Positions 1 through 5,874 of a stretch of DNA of 8,728 bases are shown here, one piece after another. The notes beneath the pieces are model-generated. The model was not told where the DNA came from. It saw only the letters and a list, made by a program, of their open reading frames with translations, and did not search any database. This stretch comes from Gammaproteobacteria bacterium (GTDB lineage: Bacteria; Pseudomonadota; Gammaproteobacteria; SZUA-229): contig JAASSE010000017.1 of the NCBI GenBank assembly GCA_021768055.1, positions 1 to 8,728 of the forward strand, given 5' to 3'. Position 1 is the stretch's first letter. Each line of letters starts with the position of its first letter. The position numbers were made by a program, and so were the translations under genes.

Positions 1-474
1 GTTGATGCCAACACGCCTACAGAAATGACCGTTGATATTAATCTTCGAGATTCCATAGACCTGTCTGGCATCGACTATAAACTCGCGCCCGTGTTGAAAC
101 TGGTGCAGGATGACCAGACCGGCTCGATCAGTGGCAAGATAAAGAAAAAACTCGTGACCGATTCAGACTGCACTGGCAACCCGGCCACGGGTGAGGGTAG
201 TGCAGTTTACCTGTACGAGGGTTTCAATGTTGAACCCGATGATGATGATGATGACGGCGCCGTTAAGCCTGAGTACATCGCACCGGTTAAAGTAAATCCA
301 AAATCGGGCCAGTACACTTACGAATTTGGCTTTGTCCCGTTCGGCAACTATACGATTGCGTTTACCTGCCAGCTTAATCTGGATGATCCGGACGAGGATG
401 ATGATATAGAGTTCAATGCCCCGAAGAATGTACAGGTTGCCAAAACCAAGCCAATAAACATTCCGCTTCGCTAA
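1..474 (+). CDS. DUF4382-type exported protein, C-terminal part (5' end outside window)
   Basis: The frame is open from the first base, so this is the 3' end of a longer gene; the ATG at 25 is probably internal. The 157 visible residues resemble the C-terminal half of DUF4382 proteins, usually secreted proteins or lipoproteins of unknown function. A segment reading LKPVL-like, then GSISGKI, then VYLYEG, then GQYTYEFGFVPFGNYTIAFTC looks like a small beta-sandwich (transthyretin or carboxypeptidase-regulatory type), with two cysteines (one near TDSDC, one in AFTC) that could form a disulfide outside the cytoplasm. An aspartate run of six follows VEP, and DDPDEDDD follows the second cysteine, giving a very acidic surface that might bind calcium. 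The gene ends with TAA and converges on the GGDEF-EAL gene with a 24-nt gap. Family assignment is by pattern recognition; the molecular function is unknown. Confidence 0.7.
   Translation, partial: VDANTPTEMTVDINLRDSIDLSGIDYKLAPVLKLVQDDQTGSISGKIKKKLVTDSDCTGNPATGEGSAVYLYEGFNVEPDDDDDDGAVKPEYIAPVKVNPKSGQYTYEFGFVPFGNYTIAFTCQLNLDDPDEDDDIEFNAPKNVQVAKTKPINIPLR
238..255 (+). repeat. GAY trinucleotide run encoding six aspartates
   Basis: Five GAT codons followed by one GAC form a short triplet repeat inside the DUF4382-type gene. Changes in copy number would stay in frame and only alter the length of the acidic run. Confidence 0.8.
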
Positions 475-498
475 TAGCTAACAGTTTGTTTCGCTCGA

Positions 499-2520
499 TT
501 ACCTGTAGTCAGATATATCAAAATTGTTCAGCCATTCCTTGAGCTCAGGGAAATGCAGTGGCTCAGACAAATAATAGCCCTGTATACGGTTGCATTTAAG
601 TTTATCCAGCAGTTCCATGACCTGGATTTCTTCAACGCCTTCTGCAATAACCGACATACCCAGGTCATGCGCCATCGCGATGGTGGCATTCACGATCGGG
701 TAGTTTTGAGAGTCTTTGTGCAGGCCAATAATAAATGATTTGTCGATCTTGAGTTCGTTGATCGGGAATTTCTGCAGGTAGGCGAGCGAAGAATAGCCCG
801 TACCGAAATCATCGACTGATATGCGGATGCCGGCATCAGCAAATTTTTGCAATACACGGGCAGAACGCAGCGGGTTGGTCATGATTGCATTTTCGGTCAC
901 CTCAATCACCAGCCTGGTGGCATCGAAGCCGCAATCCTGCATGATGATTTCAAGGTCATCCAGTAAAGAAGCGTCCAGCAGGTTGAGTGGTGATACATTA
1001 ATCGAAACCTGGAAATCTTCATGGACATCGAGCAGCTGTTTCAGTTGCGCAGCGGCCTTGTCAAAAACCAGCTTGGTCATTTCACCGATCAGGTTTTCTC
1101 GCTCCGCCAGCGGGATAAATTTATCCGGCGAAATCACGCCGATACGTGGGTGCTTCCAGCGCGTCAGCAACTCACAGCCACAAGGGTGACCTGTTCTCAG
1201 ATCCACCTTGGGCTGAAACACCGCCTCGAACTGGCCTGACCTGATGCCCTCACGCATTTCAACCGACAGCTGCAGGTCCTCGAAGCGGTGCTTGTCCATA
1301 TCTTCATGGTAAGAGGCCACTTTCAGCCCCTGGTATTTGGCTTCATACATGGCGACATCGGCGTGCTGGATCAGCAGTTCCGGTGTGGCGCCATCTTCCG
1401 GGTACATCGCGATGCCGATACTGGTACCGACCTGCAGGGTATGACCGTTTACCTGAAACGGCGGTTCCAGCAGGCCTGCCAGCTTGATCGCCAGCTTTTC
1501 GGCAACCACACGCTCGACCCCCTCGATGATGGCGCAGAATTCGTCACCGCCAATCCTGGCGATTGTATCGGTGTCACGGATGCCTGAGTTGAGGCGTTCT
1601 GCGACAATGCGCAATACCTCGTCACCCACACCATGACCAAGGGTATCGTTAATATCCTTGAAGCGATCGAGGTCGAGCAGGCATACTGCAAACGAATCGT
1701 CCTCCCTGCCCGCGCGCATTATGGCGCCCGATATCCGGTCATCATTTAACGAGCGGTTCGGCAGCCCGGTTAATTCATCATGCATGGCCTTGTAATGCAT
1801 GCGCTCAGCCAGGTCTACCAGCGACAGGCGCATGTCTTCCAGGTCAACAGCCAGGTTTTTGACTTCACTGATGCGCGTGGCCAATGTCACCTCTGTGGTG
1901 GTCTCACCTTCCGCGACAGCCCTGGACCACTCCCTCAAGGTACGCAGTGGTTTGGTTATCACGTTGGTAAAATAGCCCAGCAGCACCATGATGCTTACGA
2001 AATACATTCCGAGTATCGCCAGGCTGCTTTTTTTAACCAGCGCCAGCCGCTCTGTTACCACCGCTTCATCGAAGCCGAGCTTGAACGTGGTAAATGCGAT
2101 CCCGCCTATCTGAATATTTGCAGGTACAGAAATAAAATAGATGCCGTCATCATGATGGCCAATATGATCGTCTTCAATAAAATCGTCCGGCAGTATGCTC
2201 ATGCTGTCTTTCGGCGTTAAGTGCACATCATAGTCATCGGACAATTCAATATACAAAACCTCGCCACTGAGCAGCGCGTATTCCATCAGCAAAATTGTTT
2301 TATTGGCATCAATGATTTCTTCTTCCGCAGATATCACATCAACCAGCATGCCAGTTATTTCCCTGACATGGCCGATGAACTGCTCTTCGGAGTTCTTTTC
2401 GTAAATATTGATAATCGTGGTGTACAGAATGGGCAACAGCACGAGATGAATCAACAGAACGCCCAACATGACATGGCTTGTCATGCTGAAGCTTTTACGT
2501 TTATCAGCCTGGCCTACCAT
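499..2520 (-). CDS. Membrane-bound HAMP-GGDEF-EAL cyclic-di-GMP synthase/phosphodiesterase
   Basis: A 673-residue inner-membrane signalling enzyme that could both make c-di-GMP from GTP and hydrolyse it. Order: TM1 about 15-40; periplasmic sensor segment about 41-165; TM2 about 166-186; HAMP-like linker about 187-240; GGDEF domain about 245-405; EAL domain about 415-665. The GGDEF motif is intact (324-328) and an RxxD product-inhibition site (RDTD, 315-318) lies five residues before it. The EAL signature is ELL (450-452), keeping the metal-binding Glu; N508, E543, D570-D571 (in DDFGTGYSSL), K591 and E627 match the usual phosphodiesterase residues, so both domains look catalytically competent. 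The start overlaps the end of the upstream PstS-like gene by 7 nt and has no clear Shine-Dalgarno, suggesting translational coupling. It is last in the porin operon, which suggests the periplasmic segment reads the small periplasmic protein. Which activity dominates cannot be told from sequence. Confidence 0.95.
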   Translation of the reverse strand: MVGQADKRKSFSMTSHVMLGVLLIHLVLLPILYTTIINIYEKNSEEQFIGHVREITGMLVDVISAEEEIIDANKTILLMEYALLSGEVLYIELSDDYDVHLTPKDSMSILPDDFIEDDHIGHHDDGIYFISVPANIQIGGIAFTTFKLGFDEAVVTERLALVKKSSLAILGMYFVSIMVLLGYFTNVITKPLRTLREWSRAVAEGETTTEVTLATRISEVKNLAVDLEDMRLSLVDLAERMHYKAMHDELTGLPNRSLNDDRISGAIMRAGREDDSFAVCLLDLDRFKDINDTLGHGVGDEVLRIVAERLNSGIRDTDTIARIGGDEFCAIIEGVERVVAEKLAIKLAGLLEPPFQVNGHTLQVGTSIGIAMYPEDGATPELLIQHADVAMYEAKYQGLKVASYHEDMDKHRFEDLQLSVEMREGIRSGQFEAVFQPKVDLRTGHPCGCELLTRWKHPRIGVISPDKFIPLAERENLIGEMTKLVFDKAAAQLKQLLDVHEDFQVSINVSPLNLLDASLLDDLEIIMQDCGFDATRLVIEVTENAIMTNPLRSARVLQKFADAGIRISVDDFGTGYSSLAYLQKFPINELKIDKSFIIGLHKDSQNYPIVNATIAMAHDLGMSVIAEGVEEIQVMELLDKLKCNRIQGYYLSEPLHFPELKEWLNNFDISDYR

Positions 2521-2996
2521 AAGATCTGTATGACTTCGATGTTATCCATATTCTTGATAGCCGAGACTTCAATGAAGCTGATGTCCCCGACATTTTTTTG
2601 CAAGTGATCGTTCAGTTCTTCGTATGATGATATCTGGCGAATCTCTTCTGCGCCCTGGCGAAAGATGCGCTTGACCAACTTGCGTTTATAACCGCCCTCG
2701 GTCATGTGCATTACGTTTTTGAGGAAGTCGTCATACAGCTCCTGCGAGTGTGTATTCAGAACCGGTTTGTTTACTGCCTTGCTTTCAGCCGATTTAAGCC
2801 CCAGGTATACCCTGCGAACATCCCTGATGCTTAATTCTTCAATACTCGAACCCTTCGCCGCAATCAACGCGACCTTGTCAGCTTTCGCGCTAACAGGTGT
2901 GACACATGCCAGTATAGCTAGCACAATAATGGCAACCGCCATAAACATGAAATGTTTATGTGTTTGTGCACGGCTTGTGTTTGTGAAAGTGTTCAT
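2514..2996 (-). CDS. Small periplasmic PstS-like (phosphate-binding-protein-related) protein
   Basis: A 160-residue exported protein. Residues about 17-37 form a hydrophobic signal sequence ending VSA or AKA, so cleavage near 37-39 is likely; the N-terminal region before it is long, and starts at M17 or M19 are possible. The mature part resembles short proteins often annotated as phosphate ABC transporter substrate-binding protein: VALIAAKGSS, then SIRDVRRVYLGLKSA, then HSQELYDDFLKNV, a basic KRKLVKRIFRQG stretch, and a closing GDISFIEV...IEVIQI segment equivalent to the GAIGYV region of PstS. At about 120 mature residues it is less than half a normal PstS, so it is unlikely to be a full two-lobe transport receptor, and no ABC permease or ATPase lies nearby. 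AGGTG five bases before the ATG, overlapping the porin stop, supports this start. It probably senses a ligand for the GGDEF-EAL protein encoded immediately after. The ligand is unknown; phosphate is only suggested by homology. Confidence 0.8.
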   Translation of the reverse strand: MNTFTNTSRAQTHKHFMFMAVAIIVLAILACVTPVSAKADKVALIAAKGSSIEELSIRDVRRVYLGLKSAESKAVNKPVLNTHSQELYDDFLKNVMHMTEGGYKRKLVKRIFRQGAEEIRQISSYEELNDHLQKNVGDISFIEVSAIKNMDNIEVIQILW

Positions 2997-3001
2997 GACG
3001 G

Positions 3002-3006
3002 CACCT
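3002..3006 (-). promoter_or_regulatory. Shine-Dalgarno of the PstS-like gene, overlapping the porin stop codon
   Basis: On the minus strand AGGTG stands five bases before the ATG at 2996 and shares bases with the TAG stop of the porin gene. This fixes the start and means ribosomes finishing the porin end on top of the next ribosome-binding site. Confidence 0.65.
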
Positions 3007-4063
3007 AGAACACCAGATCCAGTCCGATTGATATGGACTCGGAGTCGCCTTTAACCGGCACCATGACACCCTCATCAACGACCTTGTCGAACTGGGCCTT
3101 GAGCGCCATGTTCGGATAAAAGTCCCAACGCACGCCCAGCGTGGTGGTATGGTGCTTTTCATCGTTGCCGATGGCATTAATTGCCTGTTCGAAAGCCGAG
3201 TAGGTAATGTGCGGCGTGAAATCATCAATCTGGTAGCCAAACGACAGCATGTAGGCCTCGATATCAATATCGTTGTCCGGCCGTTTGTAGTCATTGAATT
3301 CAGTTAACACCTGCAACTGGTCAAGTGTGAGGTTGACGGACAGGCCAAAGAACTTCTGCTTCACATCCTGGATAACATTGATGCCGTTGATGTCACGATC
3401 TACCAGGCCCTGCATGTAGGTCAGGCGGATATCCAGCAGCTCGTTGGTCATGCTGCCGACGATGCCAAACATGTTCTTCCAGGTTTCATCAACGCTGGCA
3501 TTGGGCGTCAATTCGCTCAACAGGTCATTGTCTTCCGACTCTTCGCTGCCGTAATACACATTGACGCTGCTGTCCCACTGGCCCAGGCCCCACTCGTAGA
3601 GCAGGCTGATGCCTTCGTAGTTGGTGATCTGCCAGGTGTACAGGTCCGCCGGCGGGCGTATCCAGTAATAGGCATAACCGAGATCAAAATAATCGGAGTA
3701 GTAGTACAGCGGCAGGCGCTTGCGCCCTAACTGCACGGACAGTTCCGGCGTGATGAAGTAGTTGACATACAACCAGTCGACTTCGGGCTCGAAGTCCCTT
3801 GCGCCATGGACCACGATCTGCGCGATCAGTGAGAACTCATCGGTGAAATACGAGGAGAACTGCAGGCCCAGGCTGGTATCCGGTGACAGGGACCACTCCT
3901 CGTCATAGATTCCGGTTTTCGGGTAATCCGCAAGAAATTCATTGCCTTCGATCACTTTCCCTGCGACCACGGAGGCAAAACCATTGAGGTGAACTTCCGC
4001 TGCAGCCAGCGGATGAAATAGCAGCGCAGCCAGCAAAACCGCGGCTGCATAAAATCTGTGCAC
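3005..4063 (-). CDS. Porin-like outer-membrane beta-barrel protein
   Basis: A 352-residue protein with a Sec signal peptide (hydrophobic 6-20, probable cleavage after the AAA at 20-22) and a mature region of alternating hydrophobic and polar residues rich in Tyr, Trp and Asp, ending in Phe (LDLVF) as outer-membrane barrels do for BAM recognition. Residues about 95-142 (WLYVNYF..LSVQLGRKRLPLYYYSDYFDLGYAYYWIRPPADLY) match a signature seen in uncharacterised porin-like proteins encoded beside PstS-like genes. The start is GTG at 4063: AAGGAA sits five bases upstream and the signal peptide begins immediately. It is the first gene of the operon with the PstS-like and GGDEF-EAL genes and presumably lets a small, perhaps anionic, solute into the periplasm. 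Specificity cannot be read from the sequence; a non-transport role as an outer-membrane sensor is possible. Confidence 0.82.
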   Translation of the reverse strand: MHRFYAAAVLLAALLFHPLAAAEVHLNGFASVVAGKVIEGNEFLADYPKTGIYDEEWSLSPDTSLGLQFSSYFTDEFSLIAQIVVHGARDFEPEVDWLYVNYFITPELSVQLGRKRLPLYYYSDYFDLGYAYYWIRPPADLYTWQITNYEGISLLYEWGLGQWDSSVNVYYGSEESEDNDLLSELTPNASVDETWKNMFGIVGSMTNELLDIRLTYMQGLVDRDINGINVIQDVKQKFFGLSVNLTLDQLQVLTEFNDYKRPDNDIDIEAYMLSFGYQIDDFTPHITYSAFEQAINAIGNDEKHHTTTLGVRWDFYPNMALKAQFDKVVDEGVMVPVKGDSESISIGLDLVF

Positions 4064-4068
4064 TCTAT

Positions 4069-4074
4069 TTCCTT
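4069..4074 (-). promoter_or_regulatory. Shine-Dalgarno supporting the GTG start of the porin gene
   Basis: AAGGAA on the minus strand lies five bases before the GTG at 4063. Its near-ideal sequence and spacing are the reason for choosing this non-ATG start. Confidence 0.7.
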
Positions 4075-4097
4075 GTTAACAAACCAATATCTATATA

Positions 4098-4125
4098 AGT
4101 ATAGGAAAATCTGATGGTTTTACAG
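4098..4125 (-). promoter_or_regulatory. Candidate sigma-70 promoter of the porin / PstS-like / GGDEF-EAL operon
   Basis: On the minus strand a TATACT box (five of six to consensus; 4098-4103) follows CTGTAA (three of six; 4120-4125) at a 16-bp spacing. Transcription would start near 4091, giving a leader of roughly 28 nt that contains the Shine-Dalgarno. The weak -35 suggests an activator may be needed. This is pattern-based only. Confidence 0.4.
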
Positions 4126-4198
4126 CCTGTTTGCGTCCATATACGCCGTCGTGCCAGCACTCATTTGATAAAATGGCGACTTACAGACCCAACTCACG

Positions 4199-4224
4199 GC
4201 TCCGTTGAACTCCAGGACCGGAGC
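4199..4224 (+). promoter_or_regulatory. Possible hairpin enclosing the ribosome-binding site of the 4233 gene
   Basis: GCTCCG (4199-4204) can pair with CGGAGC (4219-4224) around a 14-nt loop. The second arm contains GGAG (4220-4223), the only good Shine-Dalgarno for the downstream gene, nine bases before the TTG at 4233. If formed in the mRNA the hairpin would hide the ribosome-binding site. A 9-bp direct repeat (TCCGTTGAA) at 4201-4209 and 4229-4237 overlaps it. Confidence 0.35.
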
Positions 4225-4232
4225 ACTGTCCG

Positions 4233-4850
4233 TTGAATACTATGAAATTACTACGATTGTTGCTTGCCTACACCTACCAGCTGATGTTTGTCATCAGTGT
4301 TATATTCGTGCTCGGCGTAAGCAGCGCCTATGCCAGCACAAACACAGCGCCGACAACCGGCCAGACTCACCTGAACGATGGTTACAGTGCATTAAAACTG
4401 TTCCTCGAAGATGAGCAGTACCTCACCCTGATACGCCGCACCAAGAGCATACTGACCTTCAGCGGCATCAGCGAGCCTTCAAAAAAGCTGATCGATGAGA
4501 TTGCCGATACTTCGGAAAAAGCACTGGATGAGCTCGAGCGAATGGCAGCTTACAATCCGAGCATCACCATCGAAGACATGTCGGATCACACGCTCGCCAA
4601 AGCCACGCTGGACTCCATGCGCATGGAAACTGCGAAGGAATTTCTTGTCAGCGGTGAAGACTTCGAGAAGAGCCTGCTGGTCAGTCAGATGCAGGTGCTA
4701 CGGGTAATAAGCCACCTGGCGAAACAACTGGAACAAAATGAAACCAACACCAGGCGCAAGGTATGGCTCAAACAACTTGCTGCGCGGTATGAAAAATATT
4801 ATCAGCAGGTTTTCGCACGACTGTCGGTAACAGCCAAAGGCAAGGCATAG
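4233..4850 (+). CDS. Exported helical protein of unknown function
   Basis: A 205-residue protein not matched to a family I recognise. From the TTG at 4233, residues 5-11 are basic/hydrophobic and 12-31 hydrophobic, followed by SAYA and Ser, a good signal-peptidase I site after residue 34; the mature protein is thus probably periplasmic, about 170 residues. The rest looks almost wholly alpha-helical, with charged segments (SEPSKKLIDEIADTSEKALDELERM, METAKEFLV, HLAKQLEQNETNTRRKVWLKQLAARYEKYY) that suggest a helical bundle. There are no cysteines, haem motifs or catalytic signatures. The start is uncertain: TTG at 4233 has GGAG nine bases upstream, whereas the ATG at 4242 lacks a well-spaced Shine-Dalgarno but gives a compact signal peptide. 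It is divergent from the porin operon across about 170 bp and may share its regulation. It ends 7 nt from the purU stop, tail to tail. Confidence 0.75.
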   Translation: MNTMKLLRLLLAYTYQLMFVISVIFVLGVSSAYASTNTAPTTGQTHLNDGYSALKLFLEDEQYLTLIRRTKSILTFSGISEPSKKLIDEIADTSEKALDELERMAAYNPSITIEDMSDHTLAKATLDSMRMETAKEFLVSGEDFEKSLLVSQMQVLRVISHLAKQLEQNETNTRRKVWLKQLAARYEKYYQQVFARLSVTAKGKA

Positions 4851-4857
4851 AACGCCG

Positions 4858-5727
4858 TCAGTCGAACACGACTGTTCTGTTTTCACATACCAGCAGGCTA
4901 TGGTTTAGCTGGTGCCATATGGCGCGGGCGAGCACGATTTTCTCCAGGTCCCTTCCTTTTCGCACCATGTCACCGACCGTGTCTTTATGACTGACATGAA
5001 CGACATCCTGTTCAATGATGGGGCCGGCATCAAGTTCGGCTGTTACATAATGACTGGTGGCGCCGATTATTTTAACGCCGCGTTCATACGCTGAATGATA
5101 GGGCCGTCCGCCAGGGAATGCGGGCAGGAAAGAATGGTGGATGTTGATGATGCGTTGCGGATATTGTGCGATAAAGTTCTCGCTTAATATCTGCATGTAA
5201 CGCGCAAGCACGATGAAATCAATCTTGTAACTTTTCAGCAATTCAAGCTGCTTAGCTTCCTGTTCCTGCTTGTTGTCCTTGTCGACAGGCAAATGAAAGT
5301 AATCGATACCAAAACGTTCGGCAACTGACGCCATGTCATTATGGTTGCTGATGATCAGCGGTATATCGACCTGCCATTCACCTGCCTCGTAACGCGACAA
5401 TATGTCGTAAAAACAATGTGGCAGTTTTGACACGAACAAGGCCATGCGCGGCTCATCGCTGGAGAAATGCAAATGCCACTGCATCCCAAAGCGTGCCGCG
5501 ACACTGGCTTCGAATTCCTTACCGATATTTTCCAGTGCCAGCGTAAATTTTTGCAGATCCCATTCAACCCGCATAAAGAACATCTGATGTTCAGCATCAA
5601 CGTGCTGGTCCAGGTTAAGAATATTGCCGCCGTTGTTGAAGATAAAATCAGTTATTGCGACAACAATGCCCGGCCTGTCCTTGCAATGAATCAACAGTAT
5701 TGCGGATTGTGTGCTGGTCTGGTTCAT
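4858..5727 (-). CDS. purU: Formyltetrahydrofolate deformylase
   Basis: A 289-residue cytoplasmic enzyme, full length for the family, that hydrolyses 10-formyltetrahydrofolate to formate and tetrahydrofolate and so balances one-carbon pools (formate can feed PurT). An N-terminal ACT domain (about 8-85, beginning AILLIHCKDRPGIVVAIT), the likely ligand-sensing part, precedes a formyltransferase-fold hydrolase domain (about 94-275). Key features are VSKLPHC (about 99-105), the ISNHND loop (127-131), ARYMQILS, and the catalytic triad N195, H197 and D233 within IINIHHSFLPAFPGGRPY and TAELDAGPIIEQD. The ATG at 5727 gives the normal N-terminus. The gene appears monocistronic: it converges with the 4233 gene and diverges from the HPP gene. 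No glycine riboswitch or other recognisable leader RNA is visible in the short upstream region. Confidence 0.96.
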   Translation of the reverse strand: MNQTSTQSAILLIHCKDRPGIVVAITDFIFNNGGNILNLDQHVDAEHQMFFMRVEWDLQKFTLALENIGKEFEASVAARFGMQWHLHFSSDEPRMALFVSKLPHCFYDILSRYEAGEWQVDIPLIISNHNDMASVAERFGIDYFHLPVDKDNKQEQEAKQLELLKSYKIDFIVLARYMQILSENFIAQYPQRIINIHHSFLPAFPGGRPYHSAYERGVKIIGATSHYVTAELDAGPIIEQDVVHVSHKDTVGDMVRKGRDLEKIVLARAIWHQLNHSLLVCENRTVVFD

Positions 5728-5729
5728 TT

Positions 5730-5743
5730 CAGGATCAATCCTG
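5730..5743 (-). promoter_or_regulatory. Palindrome overlapping the purU ribosome-binding region
   Basis: CAGGAT-CA-ATCCTG is a perfect palindrome apart from the central two bases, two bases upstream of the purU ATG. On the minus strand it contains AGGA, the only Shine-Dalgarno-like sequence, at a rather long spacing of about 11. A 5-bp stem with a 4-nt loop could form in the mRNA and reduce initiation, or the site could be a protein-binding half-site pair. Evidence is structural only. Confidence 0.25.
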
Positions 5744-5754
5744 TGGTATAGCCT

Positions 5755-5786
5755 GTCACGATATTTTAAGACTTTTTGTCCGTGAC
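5755..5786. repeat. Inverted repeat GTCACG-N20-CGTGAC in the purU/HPP intergenic region
   Basis: Two perfect 6-bp arms (5755-5760 and 5781-5786) flank a 20-bp AT-rich spacer that holds the candidate purU -10. The arrangement would suit a dimeric regulator or a DNA loop, but 6-bp arms at this distance can also arise by chance. Confidence 0.35.
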
Positions 5787-5791
5787 GAAAT
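5763..5791 (-). promoter_or_regulatory. Weak candidate promoter of purU
   Basis: TAAAAT on the minus strand (5763-5768; five of six to the -10 consensus) would give a leader of about 28 nt. No good -35 exists at 16-18 bp; the 17-bp position reads ATTTCG. The -10 lies inside the GTCACG/CGTGAC inverted repeat. Confidence 0.25.
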
Positions 5792-5809
5792 AACGCAGGC
5801 AGGGCTGCA

Positions 5810-5821
5810 ATATCCGGATAT
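5810..5821. repeat. 12-bp perfect palindrome ATATCCGGATAT upstream of the HPP gene
   Basis: The sequence is its own reverse complement across all 12 bases and lies about 40-50 bases upstream of the HPP start, where a repressor or activator site would be expected. Confidence 0.4.
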
Positions 5822-5844
5822 CAATGCGAAGATTCATAAAATAC

Positions 5845-5874
5845 AGGAACATCATGGTTTATGCACATGAATAA
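5845..5874 (+). promoter_or_regulatory. Shine-Dalgarno and six-codon upstream ORF overlapping the HPP start
   Basis: AGGA (5845-5848) is five bases before an ATG at 5854, which opens a tiny ORF (MVYAHE, stop TAA at 5872-5874) in a different frame from the HPP gene. The same AGGA is 12 bases from the HPP ATG at 5861 and 18 from the next in-frame ATG at 5867. The best-spaced start therefore belongs to the mini-ORF, which spans both HPP start codons and could reduce or couple HPP translation. Confidence 0.35.

Larger units (their letters stand above)
4064..4232. other. Divergent intergenic region between the porin operon and the 4233 gene
   Basis: About 170 bp with no coding potential. It holds the candidate minus-strand promoter (4098-4125), an AT-rich tract around 4085-4110, a possible plus-strand -10 (TAAAAT, 4169-4174) without a convincing -35, and the hairpin and direct repeat before the 4233 start. 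No Pho box was found. Confidence 0.5.

Noticed and set aside
821..1189. Open plus-strand frame of about 120 codons inside the GGDEF-EAL gene
   Set aside because: It is antisense to a clearly coding domain, has no ribosome-binding site and its translation resembles no protein. Other long antisense frames (1780-2220, 2221-2607) are rejected for the same reason.
2894..2916. Lipobox-like ILAC in the signal region of the PstS-like protein
   Set aside because: Leu at -2 is atypical and a standard signal-peptidase I site (VSA/AKA) follows soon after, so a soluble periplasmic protein is preferred.
2956..3294. Minus-strand frame overlapping the porin and PstS-like genes in another frame
   Set aside because: An Arg/Ser/Thr-rich translation typical of an out-of-frame shadow; both real genes have signal peptides and family features.
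4081..4130. Possible Pho box (CTGTAAA...) upstream of the porin operon
   Set aside because: Only the first 7-bp unit resembles the consensus (five of seven); the expected second unit after 4 bp does not match. Phosphate control is not supported by sequence.
4845..4865. Bidirectional terminator between the 4233 gene and purU
   Set aside because: Only 7 nt separate the stops, and no GC-rich stem with a T run is visible on either strand.
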